A stretch of DNA of 64,000 nucleotides from UBA1189 sp045612065 (lineage in GTDB: Bacteria; Bacteroidota; Bacteroidia; Bacteroidales; Bacteroidaceae), in the NCBI GenBank assembly GCA_045612065.1, contig JAZKYH010000075.1:1-64000 (forward strand), written 5' to 3'. The first letter of the stretch is position 1. Each line of letters opens with the position of its first letter. A program made the translations under genes and the position numbers. A model generated the notes under the pieces. The model saw nothing but the letters and a program-made list of their open reading frames with translations, was not told the origin of the DNA and did no database searches. Of this stretch, positions 35,814-44,302 are shown piece after piece.

Positions 35814-35864
35814 ATTTCAGATGTTGTTTTTCTTAAAAAAAATACAAAGTTTGCTTAATCTGTG

Positions 35865-35895
35865 CAAATGTAGAATAAAGTCTTCATAACTGCAA
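35865..35895 (-). promoter_or_regulatory. Promoter of the SusCD-TlpA operon
   Basis: Minus-strand TTG at 35895-35893, 20 bases, then TACATTTG at 35872-35865. The first start codon is about 50 bases downstream. It looks like a housekeeping sigma promoter rather than an ECF one. Confidence 0.65.
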
Positions 35896-36044
35896 CCTTT
35901 ATATGTGAAAAAGGTGAATAATTCATGTCTATGGCCGCATAGTGGATGCCTATGAATTTGTGTTCACGGGGCTCCTATATAGTGCTTCTTGTACTCTATT
36001 TCTCGTTTTTTTATCGGAAAAATGAAAAAAGAATAAGGAAATGC

Positions 36045-36074
36045 TTGCACATTCAAATATTTGTCGTACCTTTG
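36045..36074 (+). promoter_or_regulatory. Promoter of tRNA-His
   Basis: TTG at 36045-36047, 19 bases, TACCTTTG at 36067-36074; the tRNA starts 29 bases later. Confidence 0.7.
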
Positions 36075-36102
36075 CATCGCTTTTGAAACGAAAGCTGTAG
36101 AT

Positions 36103-36180
36103 GGTGACTATAGTTCAGTCGGTTAGAGCGTCAGATTGTGGTTCTGAATGTCGTGGGTTCGAATCCCACTAGTCACCCCA
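36103..36180 (+). tRNA. tRNA-His (anticodon GUG), CCA encoded
   Basis: G-1 at 36103 precedes the acceptor stem GTGACTA/TAGTCAC, with C73 opposite G-1 as in all tRNA-His, then CCA. The anticodon stem TCAGA/TCTGA encloses TTGTGGT (GUG). T-arm GGGTTCGAATCCC. A terminator follows at 36188. Confidence 0.97.
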
Positions 36181-36187
36181 AAGAGAG

Positions 36188-36214
36188 TCCTCGGCAATTT
36201 GCTGAGGATTTTTT
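36188..36214 (+). terminator. Terminator of tRNA-His
   Basis: TCCTCGGCA and TGCTGAGGA form a 9-base stem around a three-base loop, followed by six T residues. Confidence 0.92.
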
Positions 36215-37081
36215 GTATATATATACTTCAGTTTACTTCGCATTAGATTCGGCATCACTGAACCAAGATTCCCAAGGACTTAAAGGTGCTCTTTCTTACT
36301 TGATTCTGCAGTTGAGCTGCTGTGCTTATTTTGTCGTCTTGGCTAAGTGCAAAATTTGCACAAGTGAACAAGAGTCAAGTTTCTTGTGTTTGCCAATGTT
36401 AAGGAAGGTCTTGAACTCTTACTATGAGTATTGCCGAACTAAAAGAGTTAGTTGCAAAAGCTCTCTCCGCAATGTGTTCATTTATAGTGAGATGGATTTT
36501 GCCTTTTCGCACCTGCCTCGAGCCTCGGACGAGCCTGCCATAGGAACGTACCGCACCTGCCTTAAACCTCGGCGTGGCCTGACTCGCAGAACGGAGATAC
36601 GTGCGTGTCTTTTTACTAAAAAGACGACATACATTCGCTTTGCGTTACCCGACAGAGAAAGGAAAAGGGGTGTGGTGCAAACGTGTATGTCGTCTTCCCT
36701 AATTTGGAAACGGATGTCATCACGACATCCATAATCCTTAACTAATCTAATACCATGAAAAACACATGTGCAAAGTTATCGATATTTAGGATGAAAACAA
36801 ATCTTTTCGGAGAAAAATGTAAATAATACACTTAAACGGCTCTTGGTAATGCATTCTCCCTCCCCCAAAGATGCGCAAAGAAAAATCAATGTATTGAAAA
36901 ATGTGTTTTTATGTTTGCTTGACGAAACTTTTATGTGGGGGCTTCAATATCAGGTGTAATATGTCGTATGTTAGCGGGTGAACTACCAGGCTGCGAGCAA
37001 TGAATCTTCGCTTTTAACCTTTTTTGTAGTTGGTTTGTTATTTTTGCCTATTCTAAAGCCTGTGGTATCGAGAAATTCTTG
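36215..37081. other. Gene-free stretch with inverted repeats
   Basis: Nothing here codes convincingly. It holds two copies of CGCACCTGCC (36509 and 36552), a motif shared with the composite repeat at 63.9 kb. A perfect 13-base inverted repeat follows, AAGACGACATACA at 36621-36633 with its complement at 36684-36696. Next is a GGATGTC/GACATCC hairpin at 36712-36730, then AT-rich sequence up to the rsfS promoter. A frame of 198 codons overlapping the tRNA is Cys/Ser-rich and looks spurious. Confidence 0.6.
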
Positions 37082-37089
37082 TACCTTTG
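37082..37089 (+). promoter_or_regulatory. -7 element (TACCTTTG) of the rsfS-ftsH-cdsA operon
   Basis: Consensus -7 box 54 bases before the rsfS ATG; the -33 region is weak. Confidence 0.55.
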
Positions 37090-37143
37090 CACGAATTTAA
37101 TATGGCGTAGTATATTTATTTGAAATTTGATATAAAAAACAAT

Positions 37144-37503
37144 ATGAACGAAACGAAAGAACTGGTAAAAAACATCGTTGAAGGTATTCAAGAAAAGAAG
37201 GGCAAGAATATCGTAGTGGCCGACCTCACGGGTACGGACAACACTGTGTGCAAGTATTTTGTTATTTGTGAGGGTAACACCCCCACACAGGTTGCTGCTA
37301 TTGCCGATTCGGTAAGCGACTATGTACGCATACATGCCAGCGAGAAGCCCATTGCCGTAGAGGGTATGCGCGTGGCACGCTGGGTGGCCATGGATTACAG
37401 TGATGTGTTGGTACACGTATTCGTTCCCGAGGAGCGTGATTTTTATAATCTTGAGAACCTATGGGCTGATGCGCAGTTGACAGAAATACCTAACCTTGAC
37501 TAA
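37144..37503 (+). CDS. rsfS: Ribosome silencing factor RsfS
   Basis: A 119-residue protein of the Iojap/RsfS family. The conserved pattern is clear: IVVADLTGTDNTVCKYFVICEG, then VEGMRVARWVAMDYSDVLVHVFVPEERDFYNLENLW. RsfS binds ribosomal protein L14 and blocks joining of the subunits when nutrients are short. The ATG at 37144 (MNETKELV) is used; an in-frame TTG at 37120 is not the family start. It is the first gene of rsfS-ftsH-cdsA, nine bases before ftsH. Confidence 0.95.
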   Translation: MNETKELVKNIVEGIQEKKGKNIVVADLTGTDNTVCKYFVICEGNTPTQVAAIADSVSDYVRIHASEKPIAVEGMRVARWVAMDYSDVLVHVFVPEERDFYNLENLWADAQLTEIPNLD

Positions 37504-37512
37504 GAAGCCTCA

Positions 37513-39693
37513 ATGAGTAAACAGCAGAATCCATTCCCTGGCGGAAAGCCTGCAGGACAGCAAGGACCGAAGAAGGGCCCCAAATTTAATCTCACATGGG
37601 TATATGTTATTATTGCCATGGTGCTGTCATATTTGTATCTGACGGGTGGAGAATCTCAGAGCAGTGGCATCACACGTAACATATCATACTCGGAATTTAA
37701 GCAGTACGTAAGCAAGGGCTATGCCGAGAAGGTGGTGGCTTACGATGACAATAAGGTGGAGCTCACCATCATTCCCGACTCGGCTGCACAGATTTTCGGC
37801 CAGTCGGCCGTGCAGGAGGGCCAACCAGTAGTGCTGCTGCTTGAGGTGGGCTCTGTGGAGTCGCTTGATCGCTTTCTTGACGAGCAGAGCAAGGAGGGGA
37901 CTTTCAACGGTAGACTCGACTATAAGAAGAAGGATAATACGTGGAGTAACATCTTCTGGAACGTGTTCCCCTTCATCATGATTATCGGTATATGGATGTT
38001 CATCATGCGCCGTATGGGTGGCGGTGGTGCTGCCGGAGGTCCCGGAGGCGTGTTCAATGTAGGCAAGTCGAAGGCACAGCTCTTCGAGAAGGGTGGGGCT
38101 GTACGAGTCACCTTCAAAGATGTTGCCGGACAGGCTGAGGCCAAGCAAGAGGTGCAGGAGATTGTGGAGTTCCTCAAGAAACCTGAGAAGTATACCGAAT
38201 TGGGTGGTAAAATACCTAAGGGAGCACTCCTTGTAGGCCCTCCTGGAACGGGTAAGACATTGCTCGCCAAAGCTGTAGCGGGCGAGGCTGACGTACCCTT
38301 CTTCTCGCTTTCTGGTTCGGACTTTGTGGAAATGTTCGTGGGTGTAGGTGCATCTCGCGTACGTGATCTTTTCCGTCAAGCTAAGGAGAAAGCTCCTTGT
38401 ATCATTTTCATTGATGAGATTGATGCCATAGGCCGTGCTCGTGGCAAAAACCCTGCTATGGGAGGCAACGATGAGCGCGAGAACACGTTGAATCAGCTGC
38501 TTACCGAGATGGATGGTTTCGGCACTAACTCAGGAGTCATCATCCTTGCTGCTACCAATCGTGTGGATATTCTGGATAAGGCATTGCTGCGTGCCGGACG
38601 TTTCGACCGCCAGATACACGTAGACTTACCCGACTTGAATGAACGCAAAGAGGTATTCAGTGTACATCTTAAGCCTCTGAAACTGGACAAGTCGGTAGAC
38701 ATTGACTTGTTGGCACGTCAGACACCGGGGTTCTCGGGTGCCGACATCGCTAACGTTTGTAATGAAGCTGCTCTCATCGCAGCCCGCCATGACAAGAAGA
38801 CGGTGAGCAAGGAGGATTTCCTTGCTGCAGTAGACCGCATCATCGGCGGCTTGGAGAAGAAGACTAAGGTACTTACCGCTGAAGAAAAACGCACCATAGC
38901 TTTGCACGAGGCTGGTCATGCTACCCTTTCTTGGCACTTGCAATATGCCAATCCCCTCATCAAGGTTACTATCGTGCCGCGTGGACAGGCACTCGGCGCT
39001 GCATGGTACTTGCCCGAAGAGCGACAGATTACGACTAAGGAGCAGATGCTTGACGAAATGTGTGCTATTCTCGGAGGACGTGCTGCCGAGGAACTTTTCA
39101 CCGGACATATCTCAACTGGTGCGATGAATGACCTTGAGCGAGTGACTAAACAGGCATATGGTATGATTGCTTATGCAGGTATGGGTGACAAATTGCCCAA
39201 TCTCTGTTACTACAACAGCCAGGAACAGTTCCATAAGCCCTATAGTGAAAAGACCGCAGAACTTATCGATAGTGAGGTGAAAAACCTCATAGCCGAGCAG
39301 TACGAGCGTGCCAAGCGCATGTTGCAACAATATAAGGAAGGGCATCACCAGTTGGCTGCTTTGCTGATGGAGCGTGAGGTGATCTTTGCCGAGGATGCTG
39401 AGAAGATATTCGGTAAGCGTCCTTGGGCATCGCGCAGTGAAGAAATATTGGAACCTACAGAGCCGGTGCCCTCTGTGCTGCCCGAGGAGGAAGAACGCTC
39501 TGAGGACGTAGCTGTATCCGAAATCTCAAATCCTTTAGCGGAAGAGCCTGAAGTGGTAACTGAGCCCGCCATCACAGATGCTCCTGAGTATGGTCAGCCT
39601 GTTAAACCCAAGAGTGAGCGTTCTCGCAAACATAAGAACGAAGGGCTTTTCGAAGGGTTCGACTTCGATCAAGATAACCAAACAGAGAAGTAA
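37513..39693 (+). CDS. ftsH: ATP-dependent zinc metalloprotease FtsH
   Basis: A 726-residue AAA+ membrane protease. N-terminal hydrophobic helices (WVYVIIAMVLSYLYL; IFWNVFPFIMIIGIWMFIM) flank a small periplasmic domain. Walker A GPPGTGKT is at 242-249, Walker B is IIFIDEIDAIG, and the second region of homology contains NRVDILDKALLRAGRFDR. The zinc motif HEAGH is at 465-469. FtsH degrades misfolded membrane proteins and regulators such as LpxC. The C-terminal tail is long and acidic, then basic (EEEERSEDVAV, KSERSRKHKNEG), as in other Bacteroidetes. Co-transcribed with rsfS and cdsA. Confidence 0.98.
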   Translation: MSKQQNPFPGGKPAGQQGPKKGPKFNLTWVYVIIAMVLSYLYLTGGESQSSGITRNISYSEFKQYVSKGYAEKVVAYDDNKVELTIIPDSAAQIFGQSAVQEGQPVVLLLEVGSVESLDRFLDEQSKEGTFNGRLDYKKKDNTWSNIFWNVFPFIMIIGIWMFIMRRMGGGGAAGGPGGVFNVGKSKAQLFEKGGAVRVTFKDVAGQAEAKQEVQEIVEFLKKPEKYTELGGKIPKGALLVGPPGTGKTLLAKAVAGEADVPFFSLSGSDFVEMFVGVGASRVRDLFRQAKEKAPCIIFIDEIDAIGRARGKNPAMGGNDERENTLNQLLTEMDGFGTNSGVIILAATNRVDILDKALLRAGRFDRQIHVDLPDLNERKEVFSVHLKPLKLDKSVDIDLLARQTPGFSGADIANVCNEAALIAARHDKKTVSKEDFLAAVDRIIGGLEKKTKVLTAEEKRTIALHEAGHATLSWHLQYANPLIKVTIVPRGQALGAAWYLPEERQITTKEQMLDEMCAILGGRAAEELFTGHISTGAMNDLERVTKQAYGMIAYAGMGDKLPNLCYYNSQEQFHKPYSEKTAELIDSEVKNLIAEQYERAKRMLQQYKEGHHQLAALLMEREVIFAEDAEKIFGKRPWASRSEEILEPTEPVPSVLPEEEERSEDVAVSEISNPLAEEPEVVTEPAITDAPEYGQPVKPKSERSRKHKNEGLFEGFDFDQDNQTEK

Positions 39694-39729
39694 CGTACAG
39701 TATTGCATCAAAACCAAACACGAAACCGC

Positions 39730-40566
39730 ATGAAGAACTTTGTCACCCGTACGCTTACAGCCATTGGCATCGTGGCAGTACAAGTGCTATGTACTTACCT
39801 TAGTCCGCTCAGTCTTGCGGCATTGTTCCTGTTGCTTACCGCACTTACGGTGAACGAGTTTATAAAAATCATTTCGCAGCAAAGCGAAGTATCCGTGAGT
39901 CGTCCCATCGTTATTGCTGGCAGCTGTTATCTGTTTTTTGCCTTCTGGCTCAACAGTCTCACCCGAGGAGAATCCTTAGTCGTATTCTTCCCCTACCTGG
40001 TATTCCTGCTTTATTGCTATATCAAGGAGCTCTTTAGTAAGCATACTAACCCCATTGCTGATTTGGGAGCTATCATGCTGAGTCAGATGTATGTGGTACT
40101 GCCATTGTCACTCATCAATGTATTGGCGTTCACTCCTTTCGAATGTTATCATAGTGAAGCGCCTTACTATGCTATAACACTGGCTATATATATATTCATC
40201 TGGGTAAACGATACAGGTGCATACCTTAGCGGAATTACGTTGGGACGTCACAAGATGTTCCCACGTATTTCACCCAAGAAATCATGGGAAGGGGCTGTCG
40301 GTGGAGCTTTGGCAACTATTGGCAGTGCTTTTATAGTGGCACATTTCTATACTTTTATGGAGCTGTGGCAGTGGATAGGTATGGCACTTGTAGTAGTGGT
40401 ATTCGGAACCTTTGGCGACCTTACTGAATCGATGATGAAACGCCAACTCGACATTAAGGATTCGGGACATATACTCCCTGGCCATGGAGGATTCCTTGAC
40501 CGCTTGGACAGCATGCTTTTTGCTATCCCTGCTGTAGTAGCTTACCTACTGGCATTGGCATTGTAA
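39730..40566 (+). CDS. cdsA: Phosphatidate cytidylyltransferase
   Basis: A 278-residue inner-membrane protein with about eight hydrophobic segments. The CDP-diglyceride synthase signature is near the C-terminus (SPKKSWEGAVGG, then HGGFLDRLDSMLFA). It makes CDP-diacylglycerol from phosphatidate and CTP, the branch point of phospholipid synthesis. The ATG at 39730 is used; an in-frame TTG at 39703 is less likely. It lies 36 bases after ftsH, and the transcript ends at the hairpin at 40592-40623. Confidence 0.95.
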   Translation: MKNFVTRTLTAIGIVAVQVLCTYLSPLSLAALFLLLTALTVNEFIKIISQQSEVSVSRPIVIAGSCYLFFAFWLNSLTRGESLVVFFPYLVFLLYCYIKELFSKHTNPIADLGAIMLSQMYVVLPLSLINVLAFTPFECYHSEAPYYAITLAIYIFIWVNDTGAYLSGITLGRHKMFPRISPKKSWEGAVGGALATIGSAFIVAHFYTFMELWQWIGMALVVVVFGTFGDLTESMMKRQLDIKDSGHILPGHGGFLDRLDSMLFAIPAVVAYLLALAL

Positions 40567-40591
40567 GAAGTCTGCCAACATCAAAAGATAA

Positions 40592-40623
40592 GGAGAGGGT
40601 ATGTCCGCAGGCATACCCTCTCC
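40592..40623. terminator. Strong hairpin between cdsA and trkH
   Basis: GGAGAGGGTATG pairs perfectly with CATACCCTCTCC around an eight-base loop. It separates convergent genes and probably serves both strands, although T-runs are short. Confidence 0.8.
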
Positions 40624-40655
40624 GTGTATTAGTTAATAAAGGATATTCGTTTTCA

Positions 40656-42110
40656 TTATCTCCGCTTCCAGAATGAAGTAGTAAACATAAGCAGTATGGT
40701 GAAGAGCTCAAGTCGCCCAACGAGCATAAGTAAAGCACTGAGCCACTTGGCGGCGATTGGAAGTGCGCTCCATGAATAGGCTGGGCCTAAAGTTCCGAGC
40801 GCGGGGCCGATATTGCCTACACAGCTTACCGAGATGCTGTACCCCTCCACGAAATCGAGTCCCAAAACCATAAAAACAAACCAACCCACAAAAATCAATA
40901 GAAAGTAAAGACAGGTAAACGTAAGCACCGTAGCACGTGTATCTTGACTAATAGGGTTGCCATCCATACGCACTGGTATCACAGCATTAGGATGAAGGAT
41001 GCGGCGGAATTCTCCTTGTATACTCTTGGCCAAGATTGCTACACGACCACATTTCATGGCTCCTGTAGACGACCCACTGCAAGCACCGAAGAACATCACG
41101 AAACTAAGTAACATCCACAAGTAGGGGGACCATTGCATATAGTCTGCCGTTGCAAAACCCGTAGTCGTTTGTAACGAAACTACCTGGAAGAGCGATACGC
41201 GTAATGCTCTTTCAATACCCACTTCCCCTTGGGCCAGCAGTCCCAGAGTGATAACAAACGTAAATCCTAATACTGTGAATAGGTAGACACGGAATTCTGT
41301 ATTTCGATATAGCTCGCGCAATTTACCTCTGAACAGCAATAGAAAAAGTAGTGTATAGTTGATGCCACTAAGAAACATGAAAAGCGTCACTGTATACTCT
41401 ATCTGAACAGAATTAAAGGCGCCTATGCTGGCTTGCCGTGTTGAGAAACCACTCGTTGCAATTGTCGTGAGGGCATGGTTTACCGCGTCAAACCATGCCA
41501 TGCCACATACGCGGAGCGATACGGCACATGCTACTGTGAGTAGCATGTAAATGCCAAATATCCAGCGAGAACCTACCGATACACGAGAATGTACCTTGCG
41601 ATGGCTTACACCTGTCGATTCGGCAGCAAAGAGTTGTACCTTGTCAATACCGAACATGGGTAGGATAGCCACTGTAAAGAATACTATTCCTAAGCCTCCG
41701 AGCCACTGCGTGAGACTGCGCCAAAGCAGTAAGGCATGAGGTTGGCTTTCTATATTGTCAAGGATAGAGGCCCCCGTGGTGGTGAACCCTGACATCGATT
41801 CGAAGAATGCATCTGTAAAACTCGGGATGTGCCCTCCCAACCAATAGGGAAGACTTCCGAAGAGTGCAAATACTACCCAACATACCGTAATGGTTATGTA
41901 GCTATCGCGGCGTGAAAATTCATTTTTGCTACCTTTGCCGACGATACAGCACCATAGTCCGACAAATGTTGTTGTTAGTGCCGAAACAAGAAATCCGAAG
42001 AGGTCGTTTCCCTCCAAAAATGGTGAGGCTATGCTGAAGAGGTAGAAAATGCCTGAGAGCAACAGTAGCAACGAGCCTATGATACGGAATATACTCTTAA
42101 AGTGAATCAC
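40656..42110 (-). CDS. trkH: TrkH family potassium uptake channel
   Basis: A 484-residue inner-membrane protein of the TrkH/KtrB superfamily, with four pore-type repeats. Segments such as SMSGFTTTGASIL, TTIATSGFSTRQ, LQTTTGFATADY and CVGNIGPALG are the four selectivity-filter regions. The partner NAD-binding subunit TrkA is encoded at 45952-47289. The start is set at a GTG at 42110 (reading MIHFKSIFRIIG) because the -7 box TACCTTTG at 42161-42168 lies downstream of the ATG at 42191; the resulting length fits the family. Confidence 0.93.
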   Translation of the reverse strand: MIHFKSIFRIIGSLLLLLSGIFYLFSIASPFLEGNDLFGFLVSALTTTFVGLWCCIVGKGSKNEFSRRDSYITITVCWVVFALFGSLPYWLGGHIPSFTDAFFESMSGFTTTGASILDNIESQPHALLLWRSLTQWLGGLGIVFFTVAILPMFGIDKVQLFAAESTGVSHRKVHSRVSVGSRWIFGIYMLLTVACAVSLRVCGMAWFDAVNHALTTIATSGFSTRQASIGAFNSVQIEYTVTLFMFLSGINYTLLFLLLFRGKLRELYRNTEFRVYLFTVLGFTFVITLGLLAQGEVGIERALRVSLFQVVSLQTTTGFATADYMQWSPYLWMLLSFVMFFGACSGSSTGAMKCGRVAILAKSIQGEFRRILHPNAVIPVRMDGNPISQDTRATVLTFTCLYFLLIFVGWFVFMVLGLDFVEGYSISVSCVGNIGPALGTLGPAYSWSALPIAAKWLSALLMLVGRLELFTILLMFTTSFWKRR

Positions 42111-42160
42111 GCCAATCTCTATTTTATTGATTACGCAATAGTTTATTTGTTTCACTGCAG

Positions 42161-42168
42161 CAAAGGTA
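42161..42168 (-). promoter_or_regulatory. -7 element (TACCTTTG) of trkH
   Basis: Minus-strand consensus box. Transcription from here would begin near 42154, inside the longest open frame, and favours the GTG start at 42110. No clear -33 box. Confidence 0.55.
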
Positions 42169-42270
42169 ATAAAAACGAATGAATAAATCATAAAAGAACA
42201 AAAAAACTCTACCTTCTGTTGGCAGTCTACTTCCCAGGCAAAAGTTGCTGCTATATTATTGCCGTAACAA

Positions 42271-42301
42271 TTGTGGGAAAGAAAGTTTATTAGTAATTTT
42301 G
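42271..42301 (+). promoter_or_regulatory. Promoter of the SLC13 permease gene
   Basis: TTG at 42271-42273, 20 bases, TAATTTTG at 42294-42301, then 62 bases to the ATG. Confidence 0.6.
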
Positions 42302-42363
42302 CGGACTTTTAAAAGAGATTATTGCTAATCCAAAGTTTTAACACCTAAATTTACATAGTAGAT

Positions 42364-44247
42364 ATGTTAATTACTGTTGTCATTCTTTTGATTTCTGCGG
42401 CTTTATTCGTGAGTGGTAAGGTCAGGTCTGACCTCGTAGCCTTATGCTCTCTTTTGGCGCTGTTGTTGTTCCAAATATTGTCGCCGAGCGAGGCGTTGGC
42501 TGGCTTCTCCAACACCACGGTAATTATGATGGTGGGGCTTTTCATTGTAGGAGGTGGTATCTTTCAGACGGGTTTAGCTAAAATGATTGGTGGACAAGTC
42601 ATTAAATTGGCAGGTGCGAGCGAAACACGTCTCTTCCTCATGGTGATGCTCGTAACAGCCTTGATAGGTGGTTTTGTAAGTAATACAGGTACAGTGGCTC
42701 TCATGCTTCCGATAGTAGTGAGTATGGCAGCTCATGCTGGCACATCGGCACGCCGCCTACTCATGCCCTTGGCATTTGCTAGTAGCATGGGCGGTATGAT
42801 GACGCTCATCGGTACACCTCCTAACCTTATCATACAAGAGACATTAGCTAATGCGAAAGCAAACGGATTGGTATCAAACACACTGCCCGATATTGCATTC
42901 TTTACCTTTCTTCCTGTGGGTCTCGTTACACTTGTGGTCGGAATTTTGGTCTTGATGCCTTTGACAAAGATTTTTCTCACTCCGAAATCAAGTGAGAAGA
43001 ACAATAAACAAATCGGTAAGTCTTTGAATGAACTGGTCAAGGAGTATGGCTTGTCTGAAAATCTCTTCCGTGTGCATGTTACTGAGGATTCCAAAGTGAT
43101 AGGTAATACAATCATCGATCTCGATATTTATCGTTTGTATGGTATCAATGTTATCGAATTGCGTCGCAGCGCTGGGCATAATAAATTTGTGCGTACGGTG
43201 AATCAACAGTTGGCCTCGCCCACGTTGATATTGCAGCAAGGAGATGTGCTCTACCTTTCTGGTGAGATAGAGAAGGTGCAACAGTTGACCGAGGATTTTG
43301 CCCTTCGCCTCATTGATAACCATACTGATGAGATTGAGGGTAGTTCTTCTAATGCCTCGCTCGACTTTTATGACATCGGCATTGCCGAAATCCTCATTAT
43401 GCCCTCTTCGTCGATGACTGGGCGCAAAATTATGGAGATAGGTCTGCGCAATAAATTTAATATCAACGTTCTTGGCATTCGTCGCGATGGCCAATATCTG
43501 CTTCACAATCTTGGCGACGAAAAGATACACGAGTCTGATGTCCTTCTCGTGCAAGGTGCTTGGAAAGATATTGCTCGCTTGCGAACAGAATCAAACAACT
43601 GGGTGGTGTTAGGTGAACCTCTACAAGAAGCTGCAAAAGTAACGCTCGACTACAAGGCTCCCGTTGCTGCACTTATCATGGCTGCTATGATTGTGATGAT
43701 GTGCATTGATTCTATTCCTGTGGCTCCTGTTACTGCAGTTCTATTGGCAGCTGTACTGATGGTTATTACTGGCTGTGTGCGTAGCGTCGAAGCTGCCTAC
43801 AAAACGATTAATTGGCAGACCATTGTGCTTTTTGCAGCTATGCTCCCCATGTCTACTGCATTGGAGAAAACGGGGGTGTCCAGTGCGATAGCGGATTTCA
43901 TTGTCAGCACTTTCGGAAACAGTAGTCCCTACGTGGCTCTTGCAGCTGTATACTTTGCCACTTCGGTAATGACTATTTTTATAAGCAATACCGTGACTGC
44001 GGTTCTTATGGCTCCTATTGCTTTGCAGTGTGCCGTAGGCATAGGCATAAGTCCCATTCCCTTCCTCTTTGCTGTTACCGTAGCAGCTTCGATGTGTTTT
44101 GCCTCGCCCTTCTCTACACCGCCCAATGCCTTGGTGTTGCCTGCAGGACAGTACACCTTCAAGGATTTCATCAAAGTGGGACTCCCATTGCAGATACTCA
44201 TGGGCGTGGTGATGGTATTTGTACTCCCTTTACTCTTTGCATTTTAA
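42364..44247 (+). CDS. SLC13 (DASS) family permease with two RCK_C domains
   Basis: A 627-residue inner-membrane transporter. The two membrane halves each carry an SNT-type motif (FVSNTGTVALMLP; ISNTVTAVLMAP) and a TPPN segment (LIGTPPNLIIQE; FSTPPNALVLP), as in the divalent anion:sodium symporters. Between the halves, at about residues 205-385, are two TrkA-C (RCK_C) domains (RVHVTEDSKVIGNTIID, EILIMPSSSMTGRKIMEIGL), a layout seen in putative sulfate or dicarboxylate permeases. The substrate is not readable. nhaA begins 55 bases after its stop, so the two may share a transcript. Confidence 0.93.
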   Translation: MLITVVILLISAALFVSGKVRSDLVALCSLLALLLFQILSPSEALAGFSNTTVIMMVGLFIVGGGIFQTGLAKMIGGQVIKLAGASETRLFLMVMLVTALIGGFVSNTGTVALMLPIVVSMAAHAGTSARRLLMPLAFASSMGGMMTLIGTPPNLIIQETLANAKANGLVSNTLPDIAFFTFLPVGLVTLVVGILVLMPLTKIFLTPKSSEKNNKQIGKSLNELVKEYGLSENLFRVHVTEDSKVIGNTIIDLDIYRLYGINVIELRRSAGHNKFVRTVNQQLASPTLILQQGDVLYLSGEIEKVQQLTEDFALRLIDNHTDEIEGSSSNASLDFYDIGIAEILIMPSSSMTGRKIMEIGLRNKFNINVLGIRRDGQYLLHNLGDEKIHESDVLLVQGAWKDIARLRTESNNWVVLGEPLQEAAKVTLDYKAPVAALIMAAMIVMMCIDSIPVAPVTAVLLAAVLMVITGCVRSVEAAYKTINWQTIVLFAAMLPMSTALEKTGVSSAIADFIVSTFGNSSPYVALAAVYFATSVMTIFISNTVTAVLMAPIALQCAVGIGISPIPFLFAVTVAASMCFASPFSTPPNALVLPAGQYTFKDFIKVGLPLQILMGVVMVFVLPLLFAF

Positions 44248-44302
44248 GGATTGATCGATCGTTAGTTCTACGAAAAATTATTATTAAGACATACTTGGCG
44301 CT

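Noticed and set aside
36103..36230. tRNA attachment site for an integrated element
   Set aside because: No integrase and no second copy of the tRNA 3' end was found in the window.
36138..36734. Open frame of 198 codons on the plus strand
   Set aside because: It begins inside tRNA-His, runs through the tRNA terminator and the inverted repeats, and is rich in Cys, Ser and Arg with no recognisable domain.
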